Shown: piece by piece, positions 9,070 to 17,744 of the stretch
Numbering within the stretch: position 1 is the first letter of the stretch
Layout of the letters: the number at the start of each line of letters is the position of its first letter
Origin: Acidobacteriaceae bacterium
GTDB taxonomy: Bacteria; Acidobacteriota; Terriglobia; Bryobacterales; Bryobacteraceae
Direction: 5' to 3'
Assembly (NCBI GenBank): GCA_019243205.1
Contig: JAFAUR010000515.1
Location: 1-35,045 of the forward strand
Length of the DNA: 35,045 nucleotides
Program-made: the position numbers and the translations under genes
The notes under the pieces: generated by a model
Told to the model about the DNA's origin: nothing
The model's database searches: none
Seen by the model: only the letters and a program-made list of their open reading frames with translations

Positions 9070-10254
9070 CTAAAAGATGGCGACGCACAAGGCGGTCAGA
9101 AGCAGGTTTAGCAGAGCGCACGGAAACAGAAAAGTCCATGCGAAATGCATCAACTGGTCGTAACGGAAACGCGGCAGAGTTCCGCGTACCCAGATGTAGG
9201 TGAAAAGCAGCGCGCCCACCTTCGCGACAAACCAGAAGATCGGAACCAGCACAGGCTGAAACAGCGGAACCGCAAAGATAACGGCGAGCACCACGAACGC
9301 GGCGCCGAAAAAGGGAAACGTCGTGCGATCCCGCTTTCGCGCCGGATTCAGAGCCATTCCAAAGGAAAGCAGCGCGGCGAAGAGAAATACCAGCGTCGGC
9401 ACCCAGTTCGAATAGGGCGCGGGAAAAAGCGGATGCCACCCCCCGAGAAAGAGTAGTGTCGCCACGCAAGTGATCGTCACCATGTTGGCGTACTCCGCCA
9501 TGAAGAAGCACGCAAACTTCATGCTGCTGTACTCGGTATGGAACCCGGCAACCAGTTCGTTTTCAGCTTCCGGCAGATCGAAGGGAACTCGGTTCGTCTC
9601 GGCAAATCCCGCAATCATGAATATGACGAACGCGAAGATTTGTGGAAACGGCATCTGAAAGATGCTCCAGCGCGGGATAAAGCCCAGATAGTAGCCCGCC
9701 TGGCTGTCTACAATTCCGCGGAAGCTTAGCTGGTTAGCCAGCAGCAACGGCGAGACAATCACCAGCGTGAACGGAAGCTCGTAACTGATCATCTGCGCGC
9801 TGCTGCGTAAACCGCCGAGCAGCGAATATTTGTTGTTCGAAGACCAGCCTGCCAGCGCAATGCCGTAGACGCTGATGGCGGAGATCGCGAGAATGAACAG
9901 GATCCCGACATTCAGATCTGTAATCTGCAGATACGTGTTCACGCCGAAAATGTTGACTCTCGGGCCAAACGGAACAACCGATATCGAGATCAGCGCCAAC
10001 GAGACCGCAATGAAGGGCGCCAGCAGATAAAAAAAGCGGTTCACATAGGGGGGCAGCAGATCTTCCTTAGTGAGCAGCTTGAAAACGTCCGCCATCGGTT
10101 GCATCAGACCGTGAGGACCAACGCGCAGCGGTCCGGTACGCGATTGGATGTGCGCCAGAACTTTGCGCTCCACCCACTGCAGGTAAGCGAGGGTGGTCAT
10201 GAACACCCCGAAGACAATGGCTATCTTGATCAGGCTGACGATGAAGAAGTTCAC
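9070..10254 (-). CDS. nuoH: NADH-quinone oxidoreductase subunit H
   Basis: ERKVLAHIQSRTGPLRVGPHGLMQPMADVFKLLTKEDLLP; AETNRVPFDLPEAENELVAGFHTEYSS; LPRFRYDQLM. Confidence 0.97.
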   Translation of the reverse strand: MNFFIVSLIKIAIVFGVFMTTLAYLQWVERKVLAHIQSRTGPLRVGPHGLMQPMADVFKLLTKEDLLPPYVNRFFYLLAPFIAVSLALISISVVPFGPRVNIFGVNTYLQITDLNVGILFILAISAISVYGIALAGWSSNNKYSLLGGLRSSAQMISYELPFTLVIVSPLLLANQLSFRGIVDSQAGYYLGFIPRWSIFQMPFPQIFAFVIFMIAGFAETNRVPFDLPEAENELVAGFHTEYSSMKFACFFMAEYANMVTITCVATLLFLGGWHPLFPAPYSNWVPTLVFLFAALLSFGMALNPARKRDRTTFPFFGAAFVVLAVIFAVPLFQPVLVPIFWFVAKVGALLFTYIWVRGTLPRFRYDQLMHFAWTFLFPCALLNLLLTALCVAIF

Positions 10255-12407
10255 CGGCGCTCCCCGACCTTTTCGTCTACCTGCACACTGCCGCTGCGCA
10301 CCCCAATGCGTGCGCCAGGTTCACCGTAGATGGCGCCCGGGGATTCGATCACCGAATTCAGCATGTGCGAGAAACGGCCTAGCGTTCCGGACGTAAACAG
10401 AGTGTTATGGGCCGACCGGATCAGTTCCGGATGCTGGCGAAACTCAACAGTGCCATTCAAAGGAGCCGTGTGCGCCGCGCCGCCCGCCTCCACCACGCCT
10501 CGTGGGACTTCGTATCCGTGAACTGCTTTGCGGATCTCCTCGAAAATTTGTTCGGGTTTGGCTGGTCCGATGTCGGCGCGCATTTCCTTTGCGAGCAGCA
10601 TGACAATCTCGAGATCCGTTTTCACGCCCATCGTTTTCGCGCCGCGGCTCAGTTTCTGCACATCCCCGCACACGTTTGTAACGGTTCCATTCTTCTCATA
10701 CGCCGAAGCCGCGGGAAATACCACGTCTGCGCGGCGTGCGGTTTCCGTCATGAAAAGTTCGCTTACCACGACGAAAGCGGACGTGCTCGCCAGCGTCTGC
10801 CGTGCTAGAGGATTCGAGCCCACAACCCACAGGGCATCGAGATCAGGCGAGCTGAGCATCTCGTCGTAGTTCAATCCTCCGGACAGTCCTGCATCGCTCA
10901 CACTGTGATAACCAGGCATCAGGTCCGGAAGCAATCCCATGTCCGAAGCACCGCGCGAGTTCGAATAATCGACCAGACAAACGTACTTCACGGGAATTCC
11001 GAGCGAGTCGCCAAAATCGACCAACCGCCGCACCGCCTCGCCCTTGATTGCATCGCCGAACAGGACGACCAGTTCAGGTTCCGCTGCTAACTTCTCTCGC
11101 AAGTTCTCGAGCGATTCAAATTCCGCGCCTGTTTGCGCCCGCGCGGTGGTCGCGTATGCGTCTTCACGAACCGGTCCGGGCGTGACTGCATATACGTGGG
11201 CCTTGTTGTGCCTCCAGTTCGATCGCAACTGGAAGGCGAGCAAAGGCTGCTCCTGCGCCAGATCGCTGTCGATGATCAAAGCAGCTTTGGTTGTGTACAG
11301 GTCAGCCGTTGTTGCCAGTGCGTCCGAACGTCCGTGGAGCGCATCGATCAAGCCGGCGACATCACCCGTTCTGTGATGGTCGATGTTGGAAGTCCCAAGA
11401 GCGCTGCGCGCAAACCGCTGCAGCATGAAGTTTTCTTCGTTGCTTGTGCGGTTTGAGCCGATGATGCCGATTTTTCCGTTCTTGGCGCGCAGTTCCGTGA
11501 ATCTCTTCGCGACGGTCGCCAGAGCGATAGCCCAGCTGACCGGTTTCAGTTCGCCGTTCGTGCGCACCAGCGGAGTCGTCAAACGATCTGGGTGCTCGTT
11601 GAAATCGAAAGCGTACCGGCCCTTAACGCAGAGAAACTCTCCATTCACGCCCGAGCGGTCGCGATTGTTCGCGCGCATGATGTCGCCATTGCGAACACCG
11701 AGCGTCGTTTTGCATCCGTTCGAACAATGCGTGCAAACCGTGCCGACATGTTCCATTTCCCACGGTCGCGTCTTATAGCGGTATGTACCGCTCGTCAGCG
11801 CGCCCACAGGGCAAATATCAATACAGGCGCCGCACTCATCGCACTCGAGATGATCGCCTCGATTCGGAACGATTTCCGCAGCGGCTCCGCGATTCCCGAT
11901 CCCGAGAGCATTGACACCGAGCCCTTCGCCGCAAATGCGGACACAGCGGTAACACAAAATGCAGCGTGGGGCGTCGTAAAACACGATTGGCGACCACTGT
12001 TTCTCGTCGACATGGATCTTGTTCTCGCGAAACCGGCTTTCTCCGGCGCCGTAGCGAAATACCATGTCCTGCAATTCGCATTCGCCGCCCTTATCGCAAA
12101 CCGGGCAATCGAGGGGATGGTTCGTCAGAAGAAATTCGAGGGTTCCTTTTCGCGCCTGCCGCACTTGCTCAGAATCGGTGTGGACCACCATGCCTTCCGC
12201 CACCGGCAGCGTGCATGCCACTTGCAGTTTTGGCGTCTTCTCTACTTCCACCAGGCACATGCGGCACGCGGCCTGCAGCGACAGGCCGTCGTAGTAACAA
12301 AATGCCGGTATCGCGATCCCCGACTCCTTGGCCGCATTGATCAGCAGCGTGCCTTTCTCCGCCTGCACCGCCTGGCCGTCGATCGTGAAATTGACTAGGT
12401 CAGCCAT
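10251..12407 (-). CDS. nuoG: NADH-quinone oxidoreductase subunit G
   Basis: N-terminal 2Fe-2S motif CYYDGLSLQAACRMC, HPLDCPVCDKGGEC, CILCYRCVRIC, CDECGACIDICP, CTHCSNGC, then a molybdopterin-like domain. Confidence 0.96.
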   Translation of the reverse strand: MADLVNFTIDGQAVQAEKGTLLINAAKESGIAIPAFCYYDGLSLQAACRMCLVEVEKTPKLQVACTLPVAEGMVVHTDSEQVRQARKGTLEFLLTNHPLDCPVCDKGGECELQDMVFRYGAGESRFRENKIHVDEKQWSPIVFYDAPRCILCYRCVRICGEGLGVNALGIGNRGAAAEIVPNRGDHLECDECGACIDICPVGALTSGTYRYKTRPWEMEHVGTVCTHCSNGCKTTLGVRNGDIMRANNRDRSGVNGEFLCVKGRYAFDFNEHPDRLTTPLVRTNGELKPVSWAIALATVAKRFTELRAKNGKIGIIGSNRTSNEENFMLQRFARSALGTSNIDHHRTGDVAGLIDALHGRSDALATTADLYTTKAALIIDSDLAQEQPLLAFQLRSNWRHNKAHVYAVTPGPVREDAYATTARAQTGAEFESLENLREKLAAEPELVVLFGDAIKGEAVRRLVDFGDSLGIPVKYVCLVDYSNSRGASDMGLLPDLMPGYHSVSDAGLSGGLNYDEMLSSPDLDALWVVGSNPLARQTLASTSAFVVVSELFMTETARRADVVFPAASAYEKNGTVTNVCGDVQKLSRGAKTMGVKTDLEIVMLLAKEMRADIGPAKPEQIFEEIRKAVHGYEVPRGVVEAGGAAHTAPLNGTVEFRQHPELIRSAHNTLFTSGTLGRFSHMLNSVIESPGAIYGEPGARIGVRSGSVQVDEKVGERR

Positions 12408-12431
12408 CTTCAGATGTATTTCTTTTCCGTC

Positions 12432-13748
12432 CTAAGCAACAACCAGTTCCGCTTGCTGAAGAGGCGAAGAAGCCTGTTGCGATTTCGCCAGGTACTCTTC
12501 AAACTCTCCCCGGAACTTTTGAATGAATGCACCGGTAGGCATCGCCGCCGCATCGCCCAGTGCGCAAAACGTCCGGCCTAGCATATTTGACGACAGTTCG
12601 CCGATCAGATCGATATCGCTCGCAATCCCGCCTCCGTCGTGGAAGCGCGTCAGGATCTTCTTTAGCCACGTCGTGCCTTCGCGGCACGGAATACACCACC
12701 CGCAGCTCTCGTGCGCGTAGAACTTGATCGTTCGTAGCGCTACGGCCACGATATCCGTGTCCTCATCCAGGACCACCAGACCACCCGACCCGGCCATCGT
12801 CTTTGCTTTTGCGAGCGAATCGAAATCCAGCGGGATGTCGCACTCGTCAGCCTTCAACACAGGAGCGGAAGATCCGCCCGGGATCACGGCTTTTAACTTC
12901 TTCCCATTCCGCATTCCACCGCAAACCTCGTTGATCAGCTGCATCAGCGGGAAGCCCATCTTTAGTTCGTAAACTCCCGGCTTATTGACGTGTCCTGAAA
13001 CACACATCAGCCGCGTTCCCCCGTTTTTCGGCGTCCCTAACTCGGCAAACCACTGTGCACCGTTACGAAAGATCACCGGAACGGCCGAAAAGGTTTCGGA
13101 ATTATTCAGAATGGTTGGGGATTGGAAAGCTCCTACCACGGCCGGGAACGGCGGCTTCAGTCTTGGAATGCCCCGCTTTCCTTCCAGCGACTCGAGCAAT
13201 GCCGATTCCTCGCCGCATTCGTAGGCTCCCGCGCCCGTGTGCGTATAAAGGTCGAAATCCCAACCGGTTCCGAGAATGTTCTTCCCCAGATAGCCGCGTT
13301 CATACGCTTCCGCGATCGCGCGATCGACAATATCGATCAGGTAGCGGTACTCGCCTCGGATGAAGATGTAGCCTTTGTTACTCTTGATCGTCCACCCCGC
13401 GATCAGCATGCCTTCGATCAGCTGATGAGGGTCGTTCTCCATCAACAGACGGTCTTTGCAGGTACCGGGTTCGCTCTCATCCGAATTGCAGATGATGTAA
13501 GTCGGCTTGCCCGTGTTCCGCGGAACAAAGCTCCATTTCATGCCTGTCGGGAAGCCTGCCCCGCCTCGCCCCCTCAGCGAGGAAACTTTCAGCTCTTCGA
13601 TGATCGCTTCCGGCGTCATCCCGACACATTTCTTGACCGCGACATAGCCGTCGTTTGCCAGATACGTATCGATCGATGTCGAATTCGGCAAATCGAAGCG
13701 TTGCGAAATTACTCGCGTCTCGAGAGGACTCGGGTCGTTATATCGCAT
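12432..13748 (-). CDS. nuoF: NADH-quinone oxidoreductase subunit F
   Basis: LRGRGGAGFPTGMKWSF (FMN/NADH site), CNSDESEPGTCKDR, HESCGWCIPCREGT, and CALGDAA for the 4Fe-4S cluster. Confidence 0.97.
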   Translation of the reverse strand: MRYNDPSPLETRVISQRFDLPNSTSIDTYLANDGYVAVKKCVGMTPEAIIEELKVSSLRGRGGAGFPTGMKWSFVPRNTGKPTYIICNSDESEPGTCKDRLLMENDPHQLIEGMLIAGWTIKSNKGYIFIRGEYRYLIDIVDRAIAEAYERGYLGKNILGTGWDFDLYTHTGAGAYECGEESALLESLEGKRGIPRLKPPFPAVVGAFQSPTILNNSETFSAVPVIFRNGAQWFAELGTPKNGGTRLMCVSGHVNKPGVYELKMGFPLMQLINEVCGGMRNGKKLKAVIPGGSSAPVLKADECDIPLDFDSLAKAKTMAGSGGLVVLDEDTDIVAVALRTIKFYAHESCGWCIPCREGTTWLKKILTRFHDGGGIASDIDLIGELSSNMLGRTFCALGDAAAMPTGAFIQKFRGEFEEYLAKSQQASSPLQQAELVVA

Positions 13749-13755
13749 TTGAGAT

Positions 13756-14256
13756 TTAAGATGCTTTCTGCTGATACGTACCGTCTCGCAGCGCCTGCAT
13801 CAGCTGGTCAAAGCGCTCCGGCGTGACAAAGTGATGAAAGTCGTAATTGATCTGAATCGCCGGCGCCCACGAGCACGCGCCCATGCACTCCACTTCCTCC
13901 AGCGAAATCAGACCATCGGGCGAAACCTGCTTATTTCCGAGACCGAGCGAGCTGGTTGCGTGCTCGTACAACTGCTCGCCACCCACCGCCTGGCAGGCGA
14001 TATTGGTACAGACCTGGACGTGAAACTTACCCAGCGGCTTGCGATGCAGCATCGAGTAATAACCGATTACTTCATCCACCTGCAAAGGAGTTACCTTGCA
14101 GCGCCGCGCCACTTCCTCTACCAACTCCTGGGTCACGCTGCCGACTTCGTCTTGCGCGTAGAGCAGCATCGGAACCACGGCTGATCGTTCGCGTCCGGGC
14201 GGATAGCTGTTCAGCAGCTTCGCAAATCTCTCTTCGAGCGCGGGTGAGAACGTCAT
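13756..14256 (-). CDS. nuoE: NADH-quinone oxidoreductase subunit E
   Basis: 2Fe-2S ligand pattern CTNIAC...ECMGAC; VTPLQVDEVIGYYSMLHRKPLGKFHVQVC. Confidence 0.96.
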   Translation of the reverse strand: MTFSPALEERFAKLLNSYPPGRERSAVVPMLLYAQDEVGSVTQELVEEVARRCKVTPLQVDEVIGYYSMLHRKPLGKFHVQVCTNIACQAVGGEQLYEHATSSLGLGNKQVSPDGLISLEEVECMGACSWAPAIQINYDFHHFVTPERFDQLMQALRDGTYQQKAS

Positions 14257-14259
14257 ACG

Positions 14260-15525
14260 CTAGCGGTCGACATCCCCCAGAACAAAATCCATACTCCCCA
14301 TCACAGCGATCGAATCCGCGATCAGCACGCCTTCCAGCATCCCCCCCAGTGCCTGCAGATTGCCGAAGCTGGGCGTTCTCATGAATACCCGGTGCGGATT
14401 GGCCGTGCCGTCGCTGACAATGTAATAGCCGAGTTCACCGCGCGGTGATTCGATCACCTGGTAAACCGAGCCACCGGGCACGCGGAACCCCTCGGTGACG
14501 ATCTTGAAGTGATAGATGAGAGACTCCATCTGGGTCTTCATCTTTTCGCGATCGGGCAACAGAATGTGCGGCGCGTCCGCCCGCCATGGTCCTTCGGGCA
14601 TCCCGTCGAGCGCTTGTCTCGAAATCCGTAAGCTTTGCCGTATTTCTTCCATGCGCACCTCATACCGCGCATAAACGTCATTGGCAGTGCGTGTCGGGAT
14701 TTCGAAATCGAACTTCTCGTAACTGCTGTGCGGGCAATCCTTGCGGGCGTCCGTCTTCACACCCGCGGCCCGAATCATCGGACCCGTGATTCCCATTTCG
14801 AGCATGACGTCCACGGGCATCTGACCCACGCCTTTGGTCCGGTTCATGAAGATCGGGTTTGCCGATAACAGGTCCAAAAGCTCCTGGACCGCCCCGCCCA
14901 ATCTATTAATAAGGACGTCCGCCTGCTTTTCCCAACCCCGATGCGGCTCCAGCGCTAAACCGCCAATGCGGATATAGCTTGTCATCATACGCTGTCCCGA
15001 GAACGCCTCGAAAAGCTTCAGGATCTCTTCCCGCTCCCGGAAGCAGTAGAAGTACACCGACATCGCCCCGAGATCGAGCGCATGGGTACCGAGCCAAATC
15101 AGGTGACTGCTGACGCGGGACAGCTCGCAAAGAAGAACGCGCATCCACTGAGCTTTGGGAGGGATCTCCAGCCCGAGCAGGCGCTCCACTGCCAGCGCGT
15201 AGCAAAGATTGTTGTTCAGGTTCGAAAGATAATCGACGCGGTCGGTGAGCGGAGTTCCTTGCGCGTACTTCTTCGACTCGAACTGCTTTTCAATCCCCGT
15301 ATGCAGATACCCGATTTCCGGCCGCGCTTTGAGAATGGTCTCGCCGTCGAGTTCCAGAACGACTCGCAGCACGCCATGCGTGGAAGGGTGCTGCGGACCC
15401 ATGTTCAAGGTCATGCGCCGGGCGATACTGTGCCCGTCTTCGACCAGTGCTATGCGACTCGGGTCCTCGACCGCCAGTTCGTGCTCGGCATCGAGCGAGG
15501 CAACGTGTGCTTTGCCTTCTTTCAT
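14260..15525 (-). CDS. nuoD: NADH-quinone oxidoreductase subunit D
   Basis: NMGPQHPSTHGVLRVVLELDGE, GYLHTGIEKQFESKKY, ESPRGELGYYIVSDG, and the GDVDR C-terminus. Confidence 0.97.
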   Translation of the reverse strand: MKEGKAHVASLDAEHELAVEDPSRIALVEDGHSIARRMTLNMGPQHPSTHGVLRVVLELDGETILKARPEIGYLHTGIEKQFESKKYAQGTPLTDRVDYLSNLNNNLCYALAVERLLGLEIPPKAQWMRVLLCELSRVSSHLIWLGTHALDLGAMSVYFYCFREREEILKLFEAFSGQRMMTSYIRIGGLALEPHRGWEKQADVLINRLGGAVQELLDLLSANPIFMNRTKGVGQMPVDVMLEMGITGPMIRAAGVKTDARKDCPHSSYEKFDFEIPTRTANDVYARYEVRMEEIRQSLRISRQALDGMPEGPWRADAPHILLPDREKMKTQMESLIYHFKIVTEGFRVPGGSVYQVIESPRGELGYYIVSDGTANPHRVFMRTPSFGNLQALGGMLEGVLIADSIAVMGSMDFVLGDVDR

Positions 15526-15544
15526 TTTCTGATCCTGTTAACTG

Positions 15545-16030
15545 CTACTCGTCCTGATAGGAATAACGATGACCATGTATCGGATAATCTTTGCGCAGAG
15601 GGTGCCCCTCCCAATCAGCCGGCATCATGATCCTTTCCAGGTTCGGATGGTTGCGGAAACGAATGCCGAACAGATCGAAAACTTCGCGCTCGTACCAGTT
15701 CGCACCGCGCCAAAGCAGGCAAACTGAATCAATCTCCTCATCCTCGGCCAGCTTTACGCTCAATCGGAGGCGAGCGTTGTGCTGTAGGGAGTGGAGGAAA
15801 TAGATTACTTCGAAACGAGGCTCGCTGGGCCACCAGTCGACCCCTGTTACCGCGCCCAACCGCTCAAATCCGGCCTCTTCCTTCAGCACGCGACAAACCG
15901 GAATGATTTCCGCCGCCGCAATCCGCAGGACCAGGCCGTCCACGGCTTCGATTACGTCCACGATCGCGCCCGGAACCCGGTCGTCCAGGACGACGGCCGC
16001 CGCGTTCTTTTGGGCGACTTCAGGCAGCAC
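15545..16030 (-). CDS. nuoC: NADH-quinone oxidoreductase subunit C
   Basis: WYEREVFDLFGIRFRNHPNLERIMMPADWEGHPLRKDYP. GTG start at 16030 overlaps the nuoA end by 11 bp. Confidence 0.96.
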   Translation of the reverse strand: MLPEVAQKNAAAVVLDDRVPGAIVDVIEAVDGLVLRIAAAEIIPVCRVLKEEAGFERLGAVTGVDWWPSEPRFEVIYFLHSLQHNARLRLSVKLAEDEEIDSVCLLWRGANWYEREVFDLFGIRFRNHPNLERIMMPADWEGHPLRKDYPIHGHRYSYQDE

Positions 16031-16436
16031 GTTTTCCTTCTCCCGTTTCTTCGAGTTTTCTCTCGTCGATCGACCAATTCAGCACGCCCTTCTTCCAGAT
16101 GTAGTAAAACCCGCACAGAACCAGGACGATAAATAAAAGCATTTCAAGAAATCCAAAGAGCTTTAATTGCCGGTACACGATGGCCCAAGGATATAGAAAA
16201 ATCGCTTCTATATCGAAAAGGATGAAAACCATCGCGACGAGATAAAACTTGACGCTGAAACGCTCGCGCGCATTTCCGACCGGTCGCATCCCCGATTCGT
16301 ATGGCGAGCTCTTGACCGGATCGCGCACTCGCTTGCCGAGCAGTGCTGATAACCCAATCATGGCTGTGGCCACTCCCAGAGCGATGATGATCTGGATCAG
16401 AACCGGGAACCACGTCTCAGCATAAGTTGTCGGCAT
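16020..16436 (-). CDS. nuoA: NADH-quinone oxidoreductase subunit A
   Basis: KSSPYESGMRPVGNARERFSVKFYLVAMVFILFDIEAIFLYPWA. Start set at the internal ATG at 16436 (MPTTYAETWFPVLIQ); the longer ORF N-terminus looks non-native. Confidence 0.94.
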   Translation of the reverse strand: MPTTYAETWFPVLIQIIIALGVATAMIGLSALLGKRVRDPVKSSPYESGMRPVGNARERFSVKFYLVAMVFILFDIEAIFLYPWAIVYRQLKLFGFLEMLLFIVLVLCGFYYIWKKGVLNWSIDERKLEETGEGKRAA

Positions 16437-16857
16437 AGCTTTGTGTGAGGAAAGCGGATAAACCCAAACCGCTGTTATCAGATTAGCAATCGAAATGGGG
16501 CTATTGTCGGGCCTGTTATGACGGGCCGCGGCATTCGCTCCGGTATTTCGCCGGGCCCCGGGAGTGAATTTCAAAAGGCGACCGCTGTTGCCGGCTGCCT
16601 CTCAATCCGCGCTCCCGGGTCGTTGAGTCGCGCCTGCTCGTGCATCACCTCCGGCGGGGGAAAAATCAGTCGGCTATGCACATCGCGCTCTCCTGGCCGC
16701 CCTCATCTGCAACTCCATCGCCTTCGGCAATTTCACCGTGTGGCAGCCATCGGCCATTCTTGCAGTGATGCGCCGCAACACTGTTGGTGTGATTCAAGTC
16801 TCTACGACGCTGAGCAATTCCCGTGTCGCATCTTTCGGCGATGCTCTCATCTCACAA

Positions 16858-17100
16858 ATGGAAGTAAGATCGTGGAAGGAGCACAGAAGCACATTGATCC
16901 AGTTGACGATCAACGGACAGGCCGAGACTGTCCCCGGCGATTTAGGGTCGGTCGAAGACCTTCTTCGCTGGCTTGGTGTTCGTTCCGATCGGGTTGCGGT
17001 GGAGCTTAACAAGAAGCTCATCCGTAGGCGGGACTGGAATCAGACGAGTGTCGCAAGCGGCTCCCAGGTTGAAATCGTGGAGTTCGTAGGCGGCGGTTGA
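16858..17100 (+). CDS. thiS: ThiS-like sulfur carrier protein (start could be TTG at 16894)
   Basis: TLIQLTINGQAETVPGDLGSVEDLLRWLGV...VAVELNKKLIRRRDWNQTSVASGSQVEIVEFVGGG* has the ThiS layout and diglycine C-terminus. Confidence 0.85.
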   Translation: MEVRSWKEHRSTLIQLTINGQAETVPGDLGSVEDLLRWLGVRSDRVAVELNKKLIRRRDWNQTSVASGSQVEIVEFVGGG

Positions 17101-17182
17101 AACCAGCAAATCGGCAGTTGACTCTGCCCGCCGGTCTAGTAAAATCTGGGGAGCAACTTACAGCAAACAGAAACGGGGCGTC

Positions 17183-17683
17183 ATGTTCAAAACGCGTAAA
17201 GTTCGTCCTGATTTGCCTCCCGGCCAGCGTACATATACCAGCACAGACGTCGCCAAAATTGCCGGCGTGAGCTTGCGCCAGCTCCAGTGGTGGGACGAAC
17301 GGAAGGTTGTCTCCCCGCGTCACGAAGGCCACAAGCGCATCTATCTGGCCGAAGAAGTGATCGAGATCACGATGATCGCGGAACTGCGGCGGAAAGGTTT
17401 TTCGCTGCAGAAGATCCGCCGGGTGCTCCGCTTTCTGCAGCGTGAAATGGGACGTCGCCTCGCGGACGTCTTCTCGTCCGACTCGAAGCTCCATCTCCTT
17501 ACCGACGGCAAATCCATCTTTCTCGAAGATCAGCAGGACCGGATTATCGATCTGCTCAAAAATGCCAGGCAGCCCATGTTCCTGGTCTCTGTCAGCGATC
17601 AAGTGAAGCGGCTCGACGACATCCCCAAGAAGACAGCCCGAAGTGATGGCGGGTTGCCCCGGCGAATGCGGGCCGCGGTTTAG
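17183..17683 (+). CDS. MerR-family transcriptional regulator
   Basis: YTSTDVAKIAGVSLRQLQWWDERKVVSPRHEGHKRIYLAEEVIEITMIAELRRKGFSLQKIRRVLRFL is a MerR-type winged HTH. Confidence 0.85.
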   Translation: MFKTRKVRPDLPPGQRTYTSTDVAKIAGVSLRQLQWWDERKVVSPRHEGHKRIYLAEEVIEITMIAELRRKGFSLQKIRRVLRFLQREMGRRLADVFSSDSKLHLLTDGKSIFLEDQQDRIIDLLKNARQPMFLVSVSDQVKRLDDIPKKTARSDGGLPRRMRAAV

Positions 17684-17744
17684 CCTTCAGCACCGATCCG
17701 GCCTCCGAGCGTCTATACTTTTAGTCATAAGCCTGGAGGTCCGT

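Noticed and set aside
11592-12398. 268-aa plus-strand ORF
   Set aside because: Antisense to the FeS region of nuoG; no recognisable protein features.
13122-13826. 234-aa plus-strand ORF
   Set aside because: Antisense to nuoF; shadow ORF.
16437-16857. TPP riboswitch upstream of thiS
   Set aside because: I looked for the conserved CTGAGA and ACCTGATCTGGATAATGC-type elements and did not find them.
16518-17009. 163-aa plus-strand ORF in the nuoA-thiS gap
   Set aside because: Overlaps thiS in another frame and has no family signature. The gap is more likely regulatory.
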